The position numbers and the translations under genes are program-made. Below are positions 25,613-33,248 of a stretch of 64,000 nucleotides of DNA, in pieces. This DNA is from an uncultured Lachnospiraceae bacterium. GTDB lineage: Bacteria > Bacillota > Clostridia > Lachnospirales > Lachnospiraceae. Where the stretch lies: positions 1 through 64,000 of the forward strand of contig CAMWLG010000008.1 in NCBI GenBank assembly GCA_947175035.1. Reading direction: 5' to 3'. The notes beneath the pieces are model-generated. The model worked only from the letters and a program-made list of their open reading frames with translations. It was not told the origin of the DNA and ran no database searches. Position 1 is the stretch's first letter; every line of letters starts with the position of its first letter.

Positions 25613-28291
25613 CTACGCAAAATCCTTCTCAGTCACAACAATCATGTCCTCTTCATCATATCTCTTTGCGAGCAAAATGTCAAAGAAATGTCGAGGTGTT
25701 TTACGATTCGCACGATAAATAGCCCCGTCCACGATCTCCTTTACCTCCGCGGTGGTCACCGCATGGTCGATTGTCTGACGCTGTTCTATGCGATTGTGCA
25801 ATGCCAACACGCCCAATTCGTCAATGGAAAATTCCAATTCCCGGGCGTACTGCTTGCCAAAAGAAACCAGCATGTCGTTGCTGGGCGCCTCCACGTCCAC
25901 GCGCGCGGTAAAAGCATCCGCAAGGATTTCATTATTCTTCAGAAAACGATTCATCACCTTCGTCTCATCCTGCAGTACCACCACAATCCCAAGACTTTCC
26001 TTCTGGAGAGCCTTATACAAATCCTGAACCGTTGCGTCATTCATATCACAGGCGTCCTGAATGATCAAAGCTCCGTTTTGAAGCTGGTTTAATGTATCCC
26101 CCACATTCTTCCGGCTCAAACCCTTTCCGGAGATTTTGGCAACCTTTCCGGAGAAATTACTGTCCGTGAGCTGAACCTCTCGAATCATATTCTTGGCGAG
26201 AGTGATGGTATCCACACCCGCTTCGCCAGTGATAATAACATTCCCCGTGTAGGCGGCAAGGCTGATACTATCCACAGCCTTCACAATCTGCTCCTTTGCG
26301 TCTCTGCTCTGGATATAGTCCGCGTACAGCTCCTTCTCCTCCTTGGTCATGGAGCGGACACTGGCACTCTTGCCTTTTGACTCTGCTGCCTTGGACTCCT
26401 TCTCTGTTGTCTCTGATTTTGCGGTTTCTGCCTCATCTTCCGCTGATTCCGCTGTTGCAGTCTCAGATTTCACTGCTTCTGTCTCATCTTCCACAGATTC
26501 CGCTGTTGCGGTCTCAGATTTCACTGTTTCTGTCTCATCTTCCGTTGATTCCGCTGTTGCGGTCTCGGATTTCACTGTTTCTGTCTCATCTTCCGCTGAT
26601 TCCACTGCTGTGGTCTCAGATTTCTCTGCCTCTGTCTCAGTATCTACCGTCTCTGCCTCTGCTGTCTCCAAGTTCGCCGGTTCCACAGTCTTCGTCGCGG
26701 TCTCCGTCTCGTCCATGACAGTTTCCAGCGCATCCTCCTGGATAATATCCTCCAGCTCCTCCACTTCATCCTCATTCGTCAATACATCCGCGGGGTCACT
26801 CACACTCTTCTCCAGCTGTTCCAGAAGCCCATCCCGAAGAGACGCCTCAAACTCTGTGAACATCTTACCCGTCTGCCTCAAAACGTGCTTACGCACCTCT
26901 TCCTTGCGCTTTTCCTCATTCTCCTTCTTCATGCGCTCCCACTCGGCCAGAACTTCTTCGATATTCATCTGACCAGTGATCTGTTTCTCCTCCTTGGGAT
27001 GCTCAGGCATTACCAGACTGATCTGCCCATCCGATCCCTGAGAAAGCACATTCGCCATCTCCTTCGGCGGTTCCACCTCCACGGGATGTTGCAGGGCCGC
27101 ATTCCTTTGATCGGCTTCCTTGCGCATCTGCTCCATCACAATCTCTCCGGTCTCACCAAAAAAGACCTCTGAATTCTCTAGAGTTTCCGACTCCAATGCC
27201 GTCTCCGCTTGTGCAGACTCCTCCCTGACCGCCTCTAATTCTGCGGGTTTTTCCTCCGCCATGTCCGGCTCCCCGGTTACATCCGATTCCACAGACACCG
27301 ATTCCATAAACTCCGGCTCCACAGGCGCCTCTGCCAATTCCGACTCATCCACCAGCAACTCGTTCTCTGGCATAGGCTCCACGCGCTGCTCCGCGCTCAA
27401 AAGCTCCTGCAGCCCTTGCGCCAACTCCGCCTGCAGGTTGATGGTATTATATTCTCCCACATCCATGGTTTTCACCTGAATGTCCAGCTCCTCCGGCTGT
27501 TCCACGGAAGGCACTTCCACAACCTCCTGTCCCTTGCGCACCGGGGCAAAGATTTGGGTAGCCCCTCCCACAGAATCACCAATATTGCCCTGCATCTCTT
27601 CCGCGACATAAACCCCTGAGTTCTCATTTTGCTCCTCCAAAACAGAACTCTCCTGCATGGTCTCCTCGGGCTTTATATCATTGCGGTGATTGTACTTCTC
27701 CTGCTGTTCTATGCTCAAGGGCTGGTGCAACATCTTCAATTCCATTGCCTTGGTGACATACTCTCCCTCGCCAAACCAGACAATCATCTCGTCGCACTCC
27801 TCCACGCAACGCGTAGCAAGCCCCACACAATGGTAGAGATAAGCCAGCTCATAAGCCCACTTTTCCTGATAATTGACCTTTTTTAGCTCCTCCAAAACCT
27901 CAATGCGCTCTTCCAGACTTACCTCCTGGTCCTTGTAAAGCTTATAACGCAATATGTATCGCCCTGCGTCATCCGGTGCCGACACCTGCACAAATTCTTT
28001 GAAATATTCCGTGGCCTGCACCAGCTCTCCGGTTTTGATGGACAGCTCACATAAAGAATAGCAGATGCTCCTGCTGCCCGGACGGCGTTCATAAGCTAAG
28101 AGCAGCAAATCCCTTGCGTCCTCGTATCTTTTGTTTATCTTATACAGATCACTAATCATACAGAGCATTCTGACGCTCTTCACCTTGCGCCAGTCTATGG
28201 AATCTGCAATTTCCGCCGCCTGCGCGTAGTTCTCCGTCTCTATCAGCTCTGTGATTTCCTCTGATCTCACTTTATATTCATATTTATCCAA
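25613..28291 (-). CDS. TPR protein with acidic tandem-repeat linker and C-terminal AAA-like domain
   Basis: An 892 aa protein of unknown function. Residues about 10-210 form TPR-like helices (YAQAAEIADSIDW, RYEDARDLLLLAYERRPGS). A long acidic linker follows, including four exact-length 17-residue units (SETATAES.EDETE.VK). The last ~270 residues resemble an AAA module: ITGEAGVDTITLAKNMI in place of Walker A (no GKT), ALIIQDACDM as the B strand, and a helical lid. The track starts at a GTG (28363) lying inside the -10 box of a good promoter, so it cannot be used. TTG at 28291, after AAGGGAGAG, is the likely start. Probably a non-hydrolysing scaffold. Confidence 0.75.
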   Translation of the reverse strand: MDKYEYKVRSEEITELIETENYAQAAEIADSIDWRKVKSVRMLCMISDLYKINKRYEDARDLLLLAYERRPGSRSICYSLCELSIKTGELVQATEYFKEFVQVSAPDDAGRYILRYKLYKDQEVSLEERIEVLEELKKVNYQEKWAYELAYLYHCVGLATRCVEECDEMIVWFGEGEYVTKAMELKMLHQPLSIEQQEKYNHRNDIKPEETMQESSVLEEQNENSGVYVAEEMQGNIGDSVGGATQIFAPVRKGQEVVEVPSVEQPEELDIQVKTMDVGEYNTINLQAELAQGLQELLSAEQRVEPMPENELLVDESELAEAPVEPEFMESVSVESDVTGEPDMAEEKPAELEAVREESAQAETALESETLENSEVFFGETGEIVMEQMRKEADQRNAALQHPVEVEPPKEMANVLSQGSDGQISLVMPEHPKEEKQITGQMNIEEVLAEWERMKKENEEKRKEEVRKHVLRQTGKMFTEFEASLRDGLLEQLEKSVSDPADVLTNEDEVEELEDIIQEDALETVMDETETATKTVEPANLETAEAETVDTETEAEKSETTAVESAEDETETVKSETATAESTEDETETVKSETATAESVEDETEAVKSETATAESAEDEAETAKSETTEKESKAAESKGKSASVRSMTKEEKELYADYIQSRDAKEQIVKAVDSISLAAYTGNVIITGEAGVDTITLAKNMIREVQLTDSNFSGKVAKISGKGLSRKNVGDTLNQLQNGALIIQDACDMNDATVQDLYKALQKESLGIVVVLQDETKVMNRFLKNNEILADAFTARVDVEAPSNDMLVSFGKQYARELEFSIDELGVLALHNRIEQRQTIDHAVTTAEVKEIVDGAIYRANRKTPRHFFDILLAKRYDEEDMIVVTEKDFA
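26410..26613 (-). repeat. Four tandem 51-bp repeats inside the TPR/AAA gene
   Basis: Units at 26410-26460, 26461-26511, 26512-26562 and 26563-26613 are nearly identical (typically 2-8 differences), each beginning TCTCNGATTT on the plus strand and encoding 17 residues. Frame is kept, so copy-number change would alter linker length without disrupting the gene. Confidence 0.9.
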
Positions 28292-28353
28292 AGTATTCTC
28301 TCCCTTGTTTTTCTTTCTGTAACAGGAACCATTCATCCCTATATTATTGATTA

Positions 28354-28382
28354 AGTTTATCACAGTCGCCCCTATATGTCAA
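28354..28382 (-). promoter_or_regulatory. Sigma-A promoter of the TPR/AAA gene
   Basis: Minus-strand TTGACA, 17 nt, TAAACT. The predicted transcript starts near 28347, which excludes the annotated GTG at 28363 and supports the TTG at 28291 as start codon. Confidence 0.8.
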
Positions 28383-28411
28383 AAATAAACAGTAAAAAAA
28401 TACATAAAAAA

Positions 28412-28443
28412 TACAAGATATAGTGTTTCCACCATATCTTGTA
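28412..28443 (-). terminator. Intrinsic terminator upstream of the TPR/AAA gene region, reading leftward from rsmA
   Basis: TACAAGATAT pairs perfectly with ATATCTTGTA across a 12-nt loop. On the minus strand it is followed by TTTTTTATG and further T-runs. It lies 25 nt after the rsmA stop and before the TPR/AAA promoter, so it separates the two units. Confidence 0.85.
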
Positions 28444-28467
28444 AAACTAAATATCGGAATTCGCATC

Positions 28468-29322
28468 TCATAGCCAGTTACTCAATTGTGCAAATTGCCC
28501 AAGCGTCAGCGCCTCACCCCGCACAGTCGCGGGCAGCCCCATCTGCTCCAACACCTCCGCCACATGCTGTTTGTCAAGCGAGAGTCCCGCCGCGTTGCCC
28601 AGACCATTCACCAAAGTTTTACGCCGTTGGTTAAAAGAAGCCCTGATCAGCGCAAACATTTTTGCCTCATCCTCCACCTGCACGGGCGGCTCCTCATAAC
28701 GTGTCAGACGGATCACGGCGCTGCCCACATTTGGTCTTGGGATAAAACAGTTGGGCGGCACATTCGCCACAATCTCCGGCTTGGCATAATACTGTACCGC
28801 CAGAGACAATGCACCGTAATCCTTCGTTCCGGGCCCCACCTGCATCCGCTCCGCCACCTCCTTCTGCACCATGATCGTGATGCTGTCCAAAGGCACATGC
28901 TGTTCAAACAACCCCATAATGATGGGAGTGGTTATGTAATAGGGGAGATTTGCTACCACCTTGATAGGTTTCCCCTCATTGTACTCATGCACAATGTGAT
29001 TGATATCCACTTTCAAAATATCCCCGTTGATAATCGTCACATTGTCATAGGCAGACAGCGATTCCTCCAAAATGGGAATCAATGCCTTGTCAATCTCCAC
29101 AGCCACCACCCTGCGCGCTGCTTCCGCCAGATATTGCGTCATAGTACCGATACCCGGACCGATCTCCAGAACACAATCCTCCTTCGTAACTCCCGCGGCA
29201 GTGACAATCTTATCCAACACATTGGTGTCAATCAGGAAGTTTTGCCCGAATTTTTTCTGAAAATTAAAATGATATTTTTGCAGCATTGCTATCGTGTTCT
29301 GCGGAATACCAAGACTTGCCAT
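28468..29322 (-). CDS. rsmA: 16S rRNA dimethyladenosine transferase (KsgA/RsmA)
   Basis: Dimethylates two adjacent adenines near the 3' end of 16S rRNA during 30S maturation. Diagnostic segments: KKFGQNFLID at the N-terminus, the SAM-binding VLEIGPGIGTMTQYL, and the catalytic NLPYYITTPII. The ORF track extends to 29373, but ATG 29322 (MASLGIPQNT) has GGAGGTGA upstream and gives 284 aa, the normal size. It is the last gene after the MBOAT-DHHW pair, with 14 nt between, and is followed by a terminator. Confidence 0.97.
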   Translation of the reverse strand: MASLGIPQNTIAMLQKYHFNFQKKFGQNFLIDTNVLDKIVTAAGVTKEDCVLEIGPGIGTMTQYLAEAARRVVAVEIDKALIPILEESLSAYDNVTIINGDILKVDINHIVHEYNEGKPIKVVANLPYYITTPIIMGLFEQHVPLDSITIMVQKEVAERMQVGPGTKDYGALSLAVQYYAKPEIVANVPPNCFIPRPNVGSAVIRLTRYEEPPVQVEDEAKMFALIRASFNQRRKTLVNGLGNAAGLSLDKQHVAEVLEQMGLPATVRGEALTLGQFAQLSNWL

Positions 29323-29336
29323 GCCCTCACCTCCAT

Positions 29337-30524
29337 CTACCAATAACGAAACTCCTCCAAAAAATGCACACAATTATACAAAACCAACACATCCATACCC
29401 GATTCCGGCTCATAGCTTTCCATAAAAGGAAACAGCCTGCCATTCATATAACGCAAATCCACCACATACACCTTCTCATAATGGGATGCCAACAGAGGAA
29501 TCATGCAATTGGCATAGGAATCCTTGACAACGAACAATGTCCTGCCATTACTGACACCCGTGTCAATTTCTATAAAAGGATGATTATCATCCATGAAAAA
29601 TCCATACTGATTCTTCGTCTTCAAATAATCCTCCTCGTAAAAAGAAGCTTCCTCCTGCTCCATATCATACACAATCCGTATCGACAAATCCTCTGTATGC
29701 GGAAAATATTCTATGGTATCTGGCTTCACCTTGAGATTTAGTTTGGAATGCAATGTCCCATAAAAATCCTCCGACACAGTCTCCATAGTGTCCATGAACA
29801 TATTGTCCATCGAATTTGCTGTATTGGGAGCCTCCCCCATGGCATCCGCCCATGCCAGATAACCATAATAAGCACCCCTTGAAGTCCAGTGGTGATCTGT
29901 GCGATAATAAATCTCTTCGTCCCGCCGCTTAAGAAGATCACTGTACACATCAATCATATGCGCCTCACCCACACACCCTGCAACTCTGTCCAGCAAAGCC
30001 CGCTGATCAAAACCTTCCGCAAACGCCGGCAGCTTATCTGTCAAAACATTGTCCGCTGTGGGCACCAGCATGACCTTCGCATCCCAGCGCTCCACAAATT
30101 CCTTGAGCTGTGCCAGCCTTTGCTCCACCAGCTCCTCGGGATAATCTTCCGGGGAATGCCGCTCTATCAGATATTCATCCTTTCCCAGATAGATGCCGTT
30201 GATCTCCTTTTTTTGCAATGCGATATCCGCTGCGGTCTTGACGCTGATCCATTGATCCCGCCCCACGAACTGATCCGTGACATAGGTCTCATAATCCTCC
30301 ATGAAACTGCCATCCAACACGCTTGTCCAGCGAAGCTCCGGTCTGGAAGCCAGCACCCGGTTCTCTGCCTCGGAAAACAGCCTGTCCCCTTTCCACAGAT
30401 CAGCAACAGTAAGCACCATCAGTATAACACAGATCAGCCCTATATTCAAAGCGGCATTTATCCGCTCAGGAATATATTTGCCGCGATTATGATTGTGTTT
30501 TCCTTGATTGGATTCATTTTGCAT
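29337..30524 (-). CDS. DHHW-family protein (AlgX/AlgJ-like SGNH partner of MBOAT)
   Basis: A 395 aa membrane-anchored protein: one helix near the N-terminus (ALNIGLICVILMVLTVADLW), then an extracytoplasmic domain. YYRTDHHWTSRGAYYGYLAW contains the DHHW motif with the catalytic Asp-x-x-His pair of SGNH-like acetyl handlers; FVVKDSYANCMIPLL supplies the usual serine block. It follows the MBOAT gene by 15 nt. Together they should transfer an acyl group across the membrane to a cell-surface polymer, as AlgI with AlgJ/X does for alginate. The polymer is unknown. Confidence 0.9.
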   Translation of the reverse strand: MQNESNQGKHNHNRGKYIPERINAALNIGLICVILMVLTVADLWKGDRLFSEAENRVLASRPELRWTSVLDGSFMEDYETYVTDQFVGRDQWISVKTAADIALQKKEINGIYLGKDEYLIERHSPEDYPEELVEQRLAQLKEFVERWDAKVMLVPTADNVLTDKLPAFAEGFDQRALLDRVAGCVGEAHMIDVYSDLLKRRDEEIYYRTDHHWTSRGAYYGYLAWADAMGEAPNTANSMDNMFMDTMETVSEDFYGTLHSKLNLKVKPDTIEYFPHTEDLSIRIVYDMEQEEASFYEEDYLKTKNQYGFFMDDNHPFIEIDTGVSNGRTLFVVKDSYANCMIPLLASHYEKVYVVDLRYMNGRLFPFMESYEPESGMDVLVLYNCVHFLEEFRYW

Positions 30525-30539
30525 TGTTTTCTCACCACT

Positions 30540-31949
30540 TTAAAAACGAAAATATAAAAAGGGATTGTAAGAGGCATCCACCACATAGGCGATTGCCAAC
30601 AGCAATAACATCACAGAAACCACTTTTTCAGACAGTTCATAAAACACTTTGACATATCTTTCTTTGCTTTCCCGCATCCGCCTTACAGCTTTTGTCACAA
30701 GCGGCGTAGCGGCAAGCATGCCGATGATAAGCAGCACCAGATTTTCCCTGCCCAGATAAAGTGCCTGCCTATCCCATAACCCATTCCCGCCAAGCATCGC
30801 CCCCAGATATGCTCCCACGGCACCAACGGACTCAAGCTCAAAGATGACCCAGCCCACCAATACCACCACCAGACAATACACATATCCGAACACTCCGGGA
30901 ATCTTTGACAGTACTCTTCCCCAAAAAAGCTTCTCCGCAATCAAAAATACCGCGAACCACAGCCCCCAAAGGACAAAATTCCAACCCGCGCCATGCCAGA
31001 TTCCCGTGAGCATCCACACAATTAAGATGTTGACAATCTGCCTTGGCAGCCCTTTGCGATTGCCCCCCAATGGAATATACACATACTCCCTGAACCAACT
31101 GCTCAGGGAAATATGCCACCTGCGCCAGAATTCCGTGATAGAGCGGGAGATATAGGGATAATTAAAATTCTCGGGAAACTCAAAGCCCATGATCGCTCCC
31201 AGCCCGATGGCCATGTCTGAATACCCTGAAAAGTCAAAATAGATCTGCAGTGCAAAAGCCACAATCCCAAGCCATGCCGTGAGAGCGCTGATCCCGCCAT
31301 AGTCCATCTCTTTGATGGTATTCCACAAGAGACCGATATTGTTCGCCAACAGCACCTTTTTCGCAAGCCCTGTCACAAAGCGTCCCACACCATAACCAAC
31401 GCCCTGAATTTTGAATGGCCTGTCGTGAAGCCGCTCCGCGATCTGACGGTATTTTACAATGGGTCCTGCAATCAATTGCGGGAACATGGTCACAAAAACC
31501 GCAAAATCCAACAGATTTTTTTGGACTTTCGCCTCCCCGCGGTACACGTCTATGGTGTAGGACATGGTCTGGAAGGTGTAAAAGGAGATTCCGATGGGAA
31601 GCCCCAGCTCCAAAAGGGGTATCTCCGCACCCGTCACCACATTGATAGATTGAATCAGAAAATCCGCATACTTAAAAAATCCCAGCAGCAAAAGATTGAT
31701 GATAAGGGAGGAAACCAACAGCCCCTTGGCCGCCAAGGTTCCTCGCTTGGTATCAATCAATCTGCCATGGATATAATCCGACACTGTGGAAAAAAGCATC
31801 AACCCCACATACACCGGCTCTCCCCATGCATAGAAAATCAGGCTTCCCAAGAAGATCACCAAATTTTTTGCTCTCCCCGGCGCCAGAAAATAACACACCA
31901 TAAAGATAGGCAGGAACCGGAACAAAAAAAGAATGCTGCTGAAAACCAT
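30540..31949 (-). CDS. MBOAT-family O-acyltransferase (AlgI/DltB-like)
   Basis: A 469 aa polytopic membrane protein. The conserved histidine lies in GIWHGAGWNFVLWG and the upstream motif in YPYISRSITEFWRRWHISLSSWFREYVYIPLGG, both hallmarks of the AlgI branch. It moves acyl groups from a cytoplasmic donor to an outside acceptor with the DHHW protein encoded next. CAGGAGG precedes the ATG. The lipoprotein gene 24 nt upstream may be part of the same unit. Confidence 0.95.
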   Translation of the reverse strand: MVFSSILFLFRFLPIFMVCYFLAPGRAKNLVIFLGSLIFYAWGEPVYVGLMLFSTVSDYIHGRLIDTKRGTLAAKGLLVSSLIINLLLLGFFKYADFLIQSINVVTGAEIPLLELGLPIGISFYTFQTMSYTIDVYRGEAKVQKNLLDFAVFVTMFPQLIAGPIVKYRQIAERLHDRPFKIQGVGYGVGRFVTGLAKKVLLANNIGLLWNTIKEMDYGGISALTAWLGIVAFALQIYFDFSGYSDMAIGLGAIMGFEFPENFNYPYISRSITEFWRRWHISLSSWFREYVYIPLGGNRKGLPRQIVNILIVWMLTGIWHGAGWNFVLWGLWFAVFLIAEKLFWGRVLSKIPGVFGYVYCLVVVLVGWVIFELESVGAVGAYLGAMLGGNGLWDRQALYLGRENLVLLIIGMLAATPLVTKAVRRMRESKERYVKVFYELSEKVVSVMLLLLAIAYVVDASYNPFLYFRF

Positions 31950-31973
31950 GCCATCCTCCTGATAAAATCCTGA

Positions 31974-32639
31974 CTATGCTACCTGTTGCACTAGGATATC
32001 TATCACCCTTTCATTCTGCTCCCGACAATAAGCGATCACCGCCTCGTCCCCCTTCTCCGCGACTTCCGTCACATCGCCGCCTAAGAGAACGAAATACACA
32101 TAGTCGCCTTCACTGTCCACCTTGCTCGCTTGTACCTTGCCCATATTCATAGGGTACTGCATACTGTCTTTCAGCAGATTGATGCGATAATCCTCCAAGA
32201 TTCCTTTTACCTCATCCGCCTGCCCTTCCTTCGCCTTGACGATCAACAAGGTATCCACATGTGCACTCATCATGGGCATCTCTCCCATATAATCCTCATA
32301 CATATCCTCTGTCAGCCCATATTGCGACTTCAAAATCTCCGCGGGCATCTCCATATTGGGCCAGTAATCATCCCCCAACTCTGCCGCCACTGCATCCCGA
32401 AGCGATTGCATCTCCTCGCTCCAACCGCCGGCATCCTCTCCCACGTCCTCCCCGGCTCCCCCGGGACCTATATCTTCCACTGTACTTTCCCCGGCTCCAA
32501 CATTCCCCTGAACACCCATGCTCTCCTGCAGGGAACTTCCCCCGCTCTCGCTCCCTGTATCAGCATCTTTTCTGTTTCCACAAGCCGTCAACCCAAGCGC
32601 AAGTATCCCTACACATAGCATCATTATCCATTTTTTCAT
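31974..32639 (-). CDS. DUF4358-family lipoprotein
   Basis: The N-terminus MKKWIMMLCVGILALGLTACGN is a lipoprotein signal with lipobox LTAC and Cys at residue 20. A Gly/Ser/Glu-rich linker leads to a ~130-residue DUF4358-type domain (MPMMSAHVDTLLIVKAKEGQADEVKGILEDY). The family's role is unknown, though members often lie with MBOAT/DHHW pairs, as here. GGGAGG precedes the ATG. Upstream on the same strand lies candidate structured element A, which could form part of its 5' leader. Confidence 0.85.
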   Translation of the reverse strand: MKKWIMMLCVGILALGLTACGNRKDADTGSESGGSSLQESMGVQGNVGAGESTVEDIGPGGAGEDVGEDAGGWSEEMQSLRDAVAAELGDDYWPNMEMPAEILKSQYGLTEDMYEDYMGEMPMMSAHVDTLLIVKAKEGQADEVKGILEDYRINLLKDSMQYPMNMGKVQASKVDSEGDYVYFVLLGGDVTEVAEKGDEAVIAYCREQNERVIDILVQQVA

Positions 32640-32738
32640 GCGAATAAACCTCCCTTTACTGCGTTTTCCTATATTAAAGATAATATTGCATAATTACTGG
32701 CAAATTATTCATAGCCATTTATCTTTGCGGCAAGTCAC

Positions 32739-32891
32739 GCTGACGGATGGGTACTATTCCTATTCAGGCACGCTCCCGCTCTGTGAAAAACGTAACGGAC
32801 GCTAAGCTCGTTCCTCGCTAAGCGCATGCGATTTATCAAATCGCTTACGTTTGTTCAAAGGCCTTCATAGGAACAATACCCATCCATCAGC
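32739..32891 (-). ncRNA. Candidate structured RNA element A (paired with element B)
   Basis: Read on the minus strand: a 25-bp outer stem (arms 32867-32891 and 32739-32763; 22 Watson-Crick pairs plus 3 G-U), a 4-bp helix AGGC/GCCT, a 3-nt (CTT) versus 14-nt (CAGAGCGGGAGCGT) asymmetric loop, a 10-bp helix around AACGT/ACGTT with one bulged C, and a terminal region holding GCGATTT/AAATCGC. The 31-nt core (32769-32799) is 29/31 identical to element B in opposite orientation. No ORF. On the plus strand the three G-U pairs would be mismatches, which indicates the transcribed strand. Alternative: a DNA-level palindromic mobile element. Confidence 0.6.
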
Positions 32892-32910
32892 TGATTGCGG
32901 CAAAAAATAA

Positions 32911-32938
32911 AGTATACCAAATAATATGTTTATTGCAA
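32911..32938 (-). promoter_or_regulatory. Putative promoter for element A / DUF4358 leader
   Basis: Minus-strand TTGCAA, 16 nt, TATACT lies 20 nt before the 5' arm of element A, so transcription would begin a few nucleotides before the structure. This supports the minus strand as the RNA strand of A. Confidence 0.5.
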
Positions 32939-32971
32939 GCTGAACTATTGTTAGTTAAGTATACGGAAACA

Positions 32972-33111
32972 GGCTGGCGTAGGTATATGTTCTACAAGCG
33001 ACCCTTGAAACACGTCGGCACTTGCGCACCGTACTCTGGTGCGCTATGTGTCCGTTACGTGTTTCACGGAGCGGGAGCGTGTCGCGGCTAGAACATATAC
33101 CTATGCCAGCC
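32972..33111 (+). ncRNA. Candidate structured RNA element B (paired with element A)
   Basis: Read on the plus strand: a 23-bp outer stem (32972-32994 with 33089-33111; 22 Watson-Crick and one G-U), helix GCGAC/GTCGC (32998-33002 with 33081-33085), the same 3-nt (CCT)/14-nt (CGGAGCGGGAGCGT) asymmetric loop as element A, a perfect 10-bp helix TGAAACACGT/ACGTGTTTCA, and a terminal hairpin GCGCACC/GGTGCGC. Outer arms differ from A but both contain GGTAT followed by TGTTC. The 3' end points to the ABC-F gene 137 nt away; no T-run follows, so it is not a simple terminator. No known riboswitch is recognised. Confidence 0.6.
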
Positions 33112-33173
33112 GTCACTTATGCCTACTTAACTGCCATTAAAGACCAACTTGTTACTATTGTGCATTCTTTTAC

Positions 33174-33202
33174 TTGACATTCTGGCAGATTCATGAAATA
33201 TT
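33174..33202 (+). promoter_or_regulatory. Probable promoter of the ABC-F gene
   Basis: A perfect TTGACA lies at 33174-33179. With 17 nt spacing the -10 would be AATATT; with 19 nt, TATTGT. It is 40-70 nt before the ABC-F start. If used, the ABC-F mRNA would not include element B. Confidence 0.5.
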
Positions 33203-33248
33203 GTAACTATTCAGAGCCAAATATAAGCAAAATGGATTGGGGATTGTT

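Noticed and set aside
26410-26613. Possible CRISPR-like array
   Set aside because: Units are contiguous 51-bp coding repeats with no unique spacers, and they maintain the reading frame.
26296-26972. Long plus-strand ORFs (140 and 209 aa, Ser/Leu/Pro-rich) opposite the TPR/AAA gene
   Set aside because: They are antisense shadows created by the 51-bp tandem repeats; composition is extreme and no ribosome site is present.
28486-29346. 286 aa plus-strand ORF opposite rsmA
   Set aside because: Entirely antisense to a clear KsgA gene, His/Arg-rich, without ribosome site.
32739-33111. Elements A and B as simple Rho-independent terminators
   Set aside because: No T-tract follows either stem, the structures are far longer than terminators, and their interiors share a conserved core with compensating changes.
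32640-33248. Insertion sequence or transposase remnant
   Set aside because: No ORF of any length resembling a transposase; only the two hairpin elements are present. A non-autonomous element remains possible and is noted in the findings.
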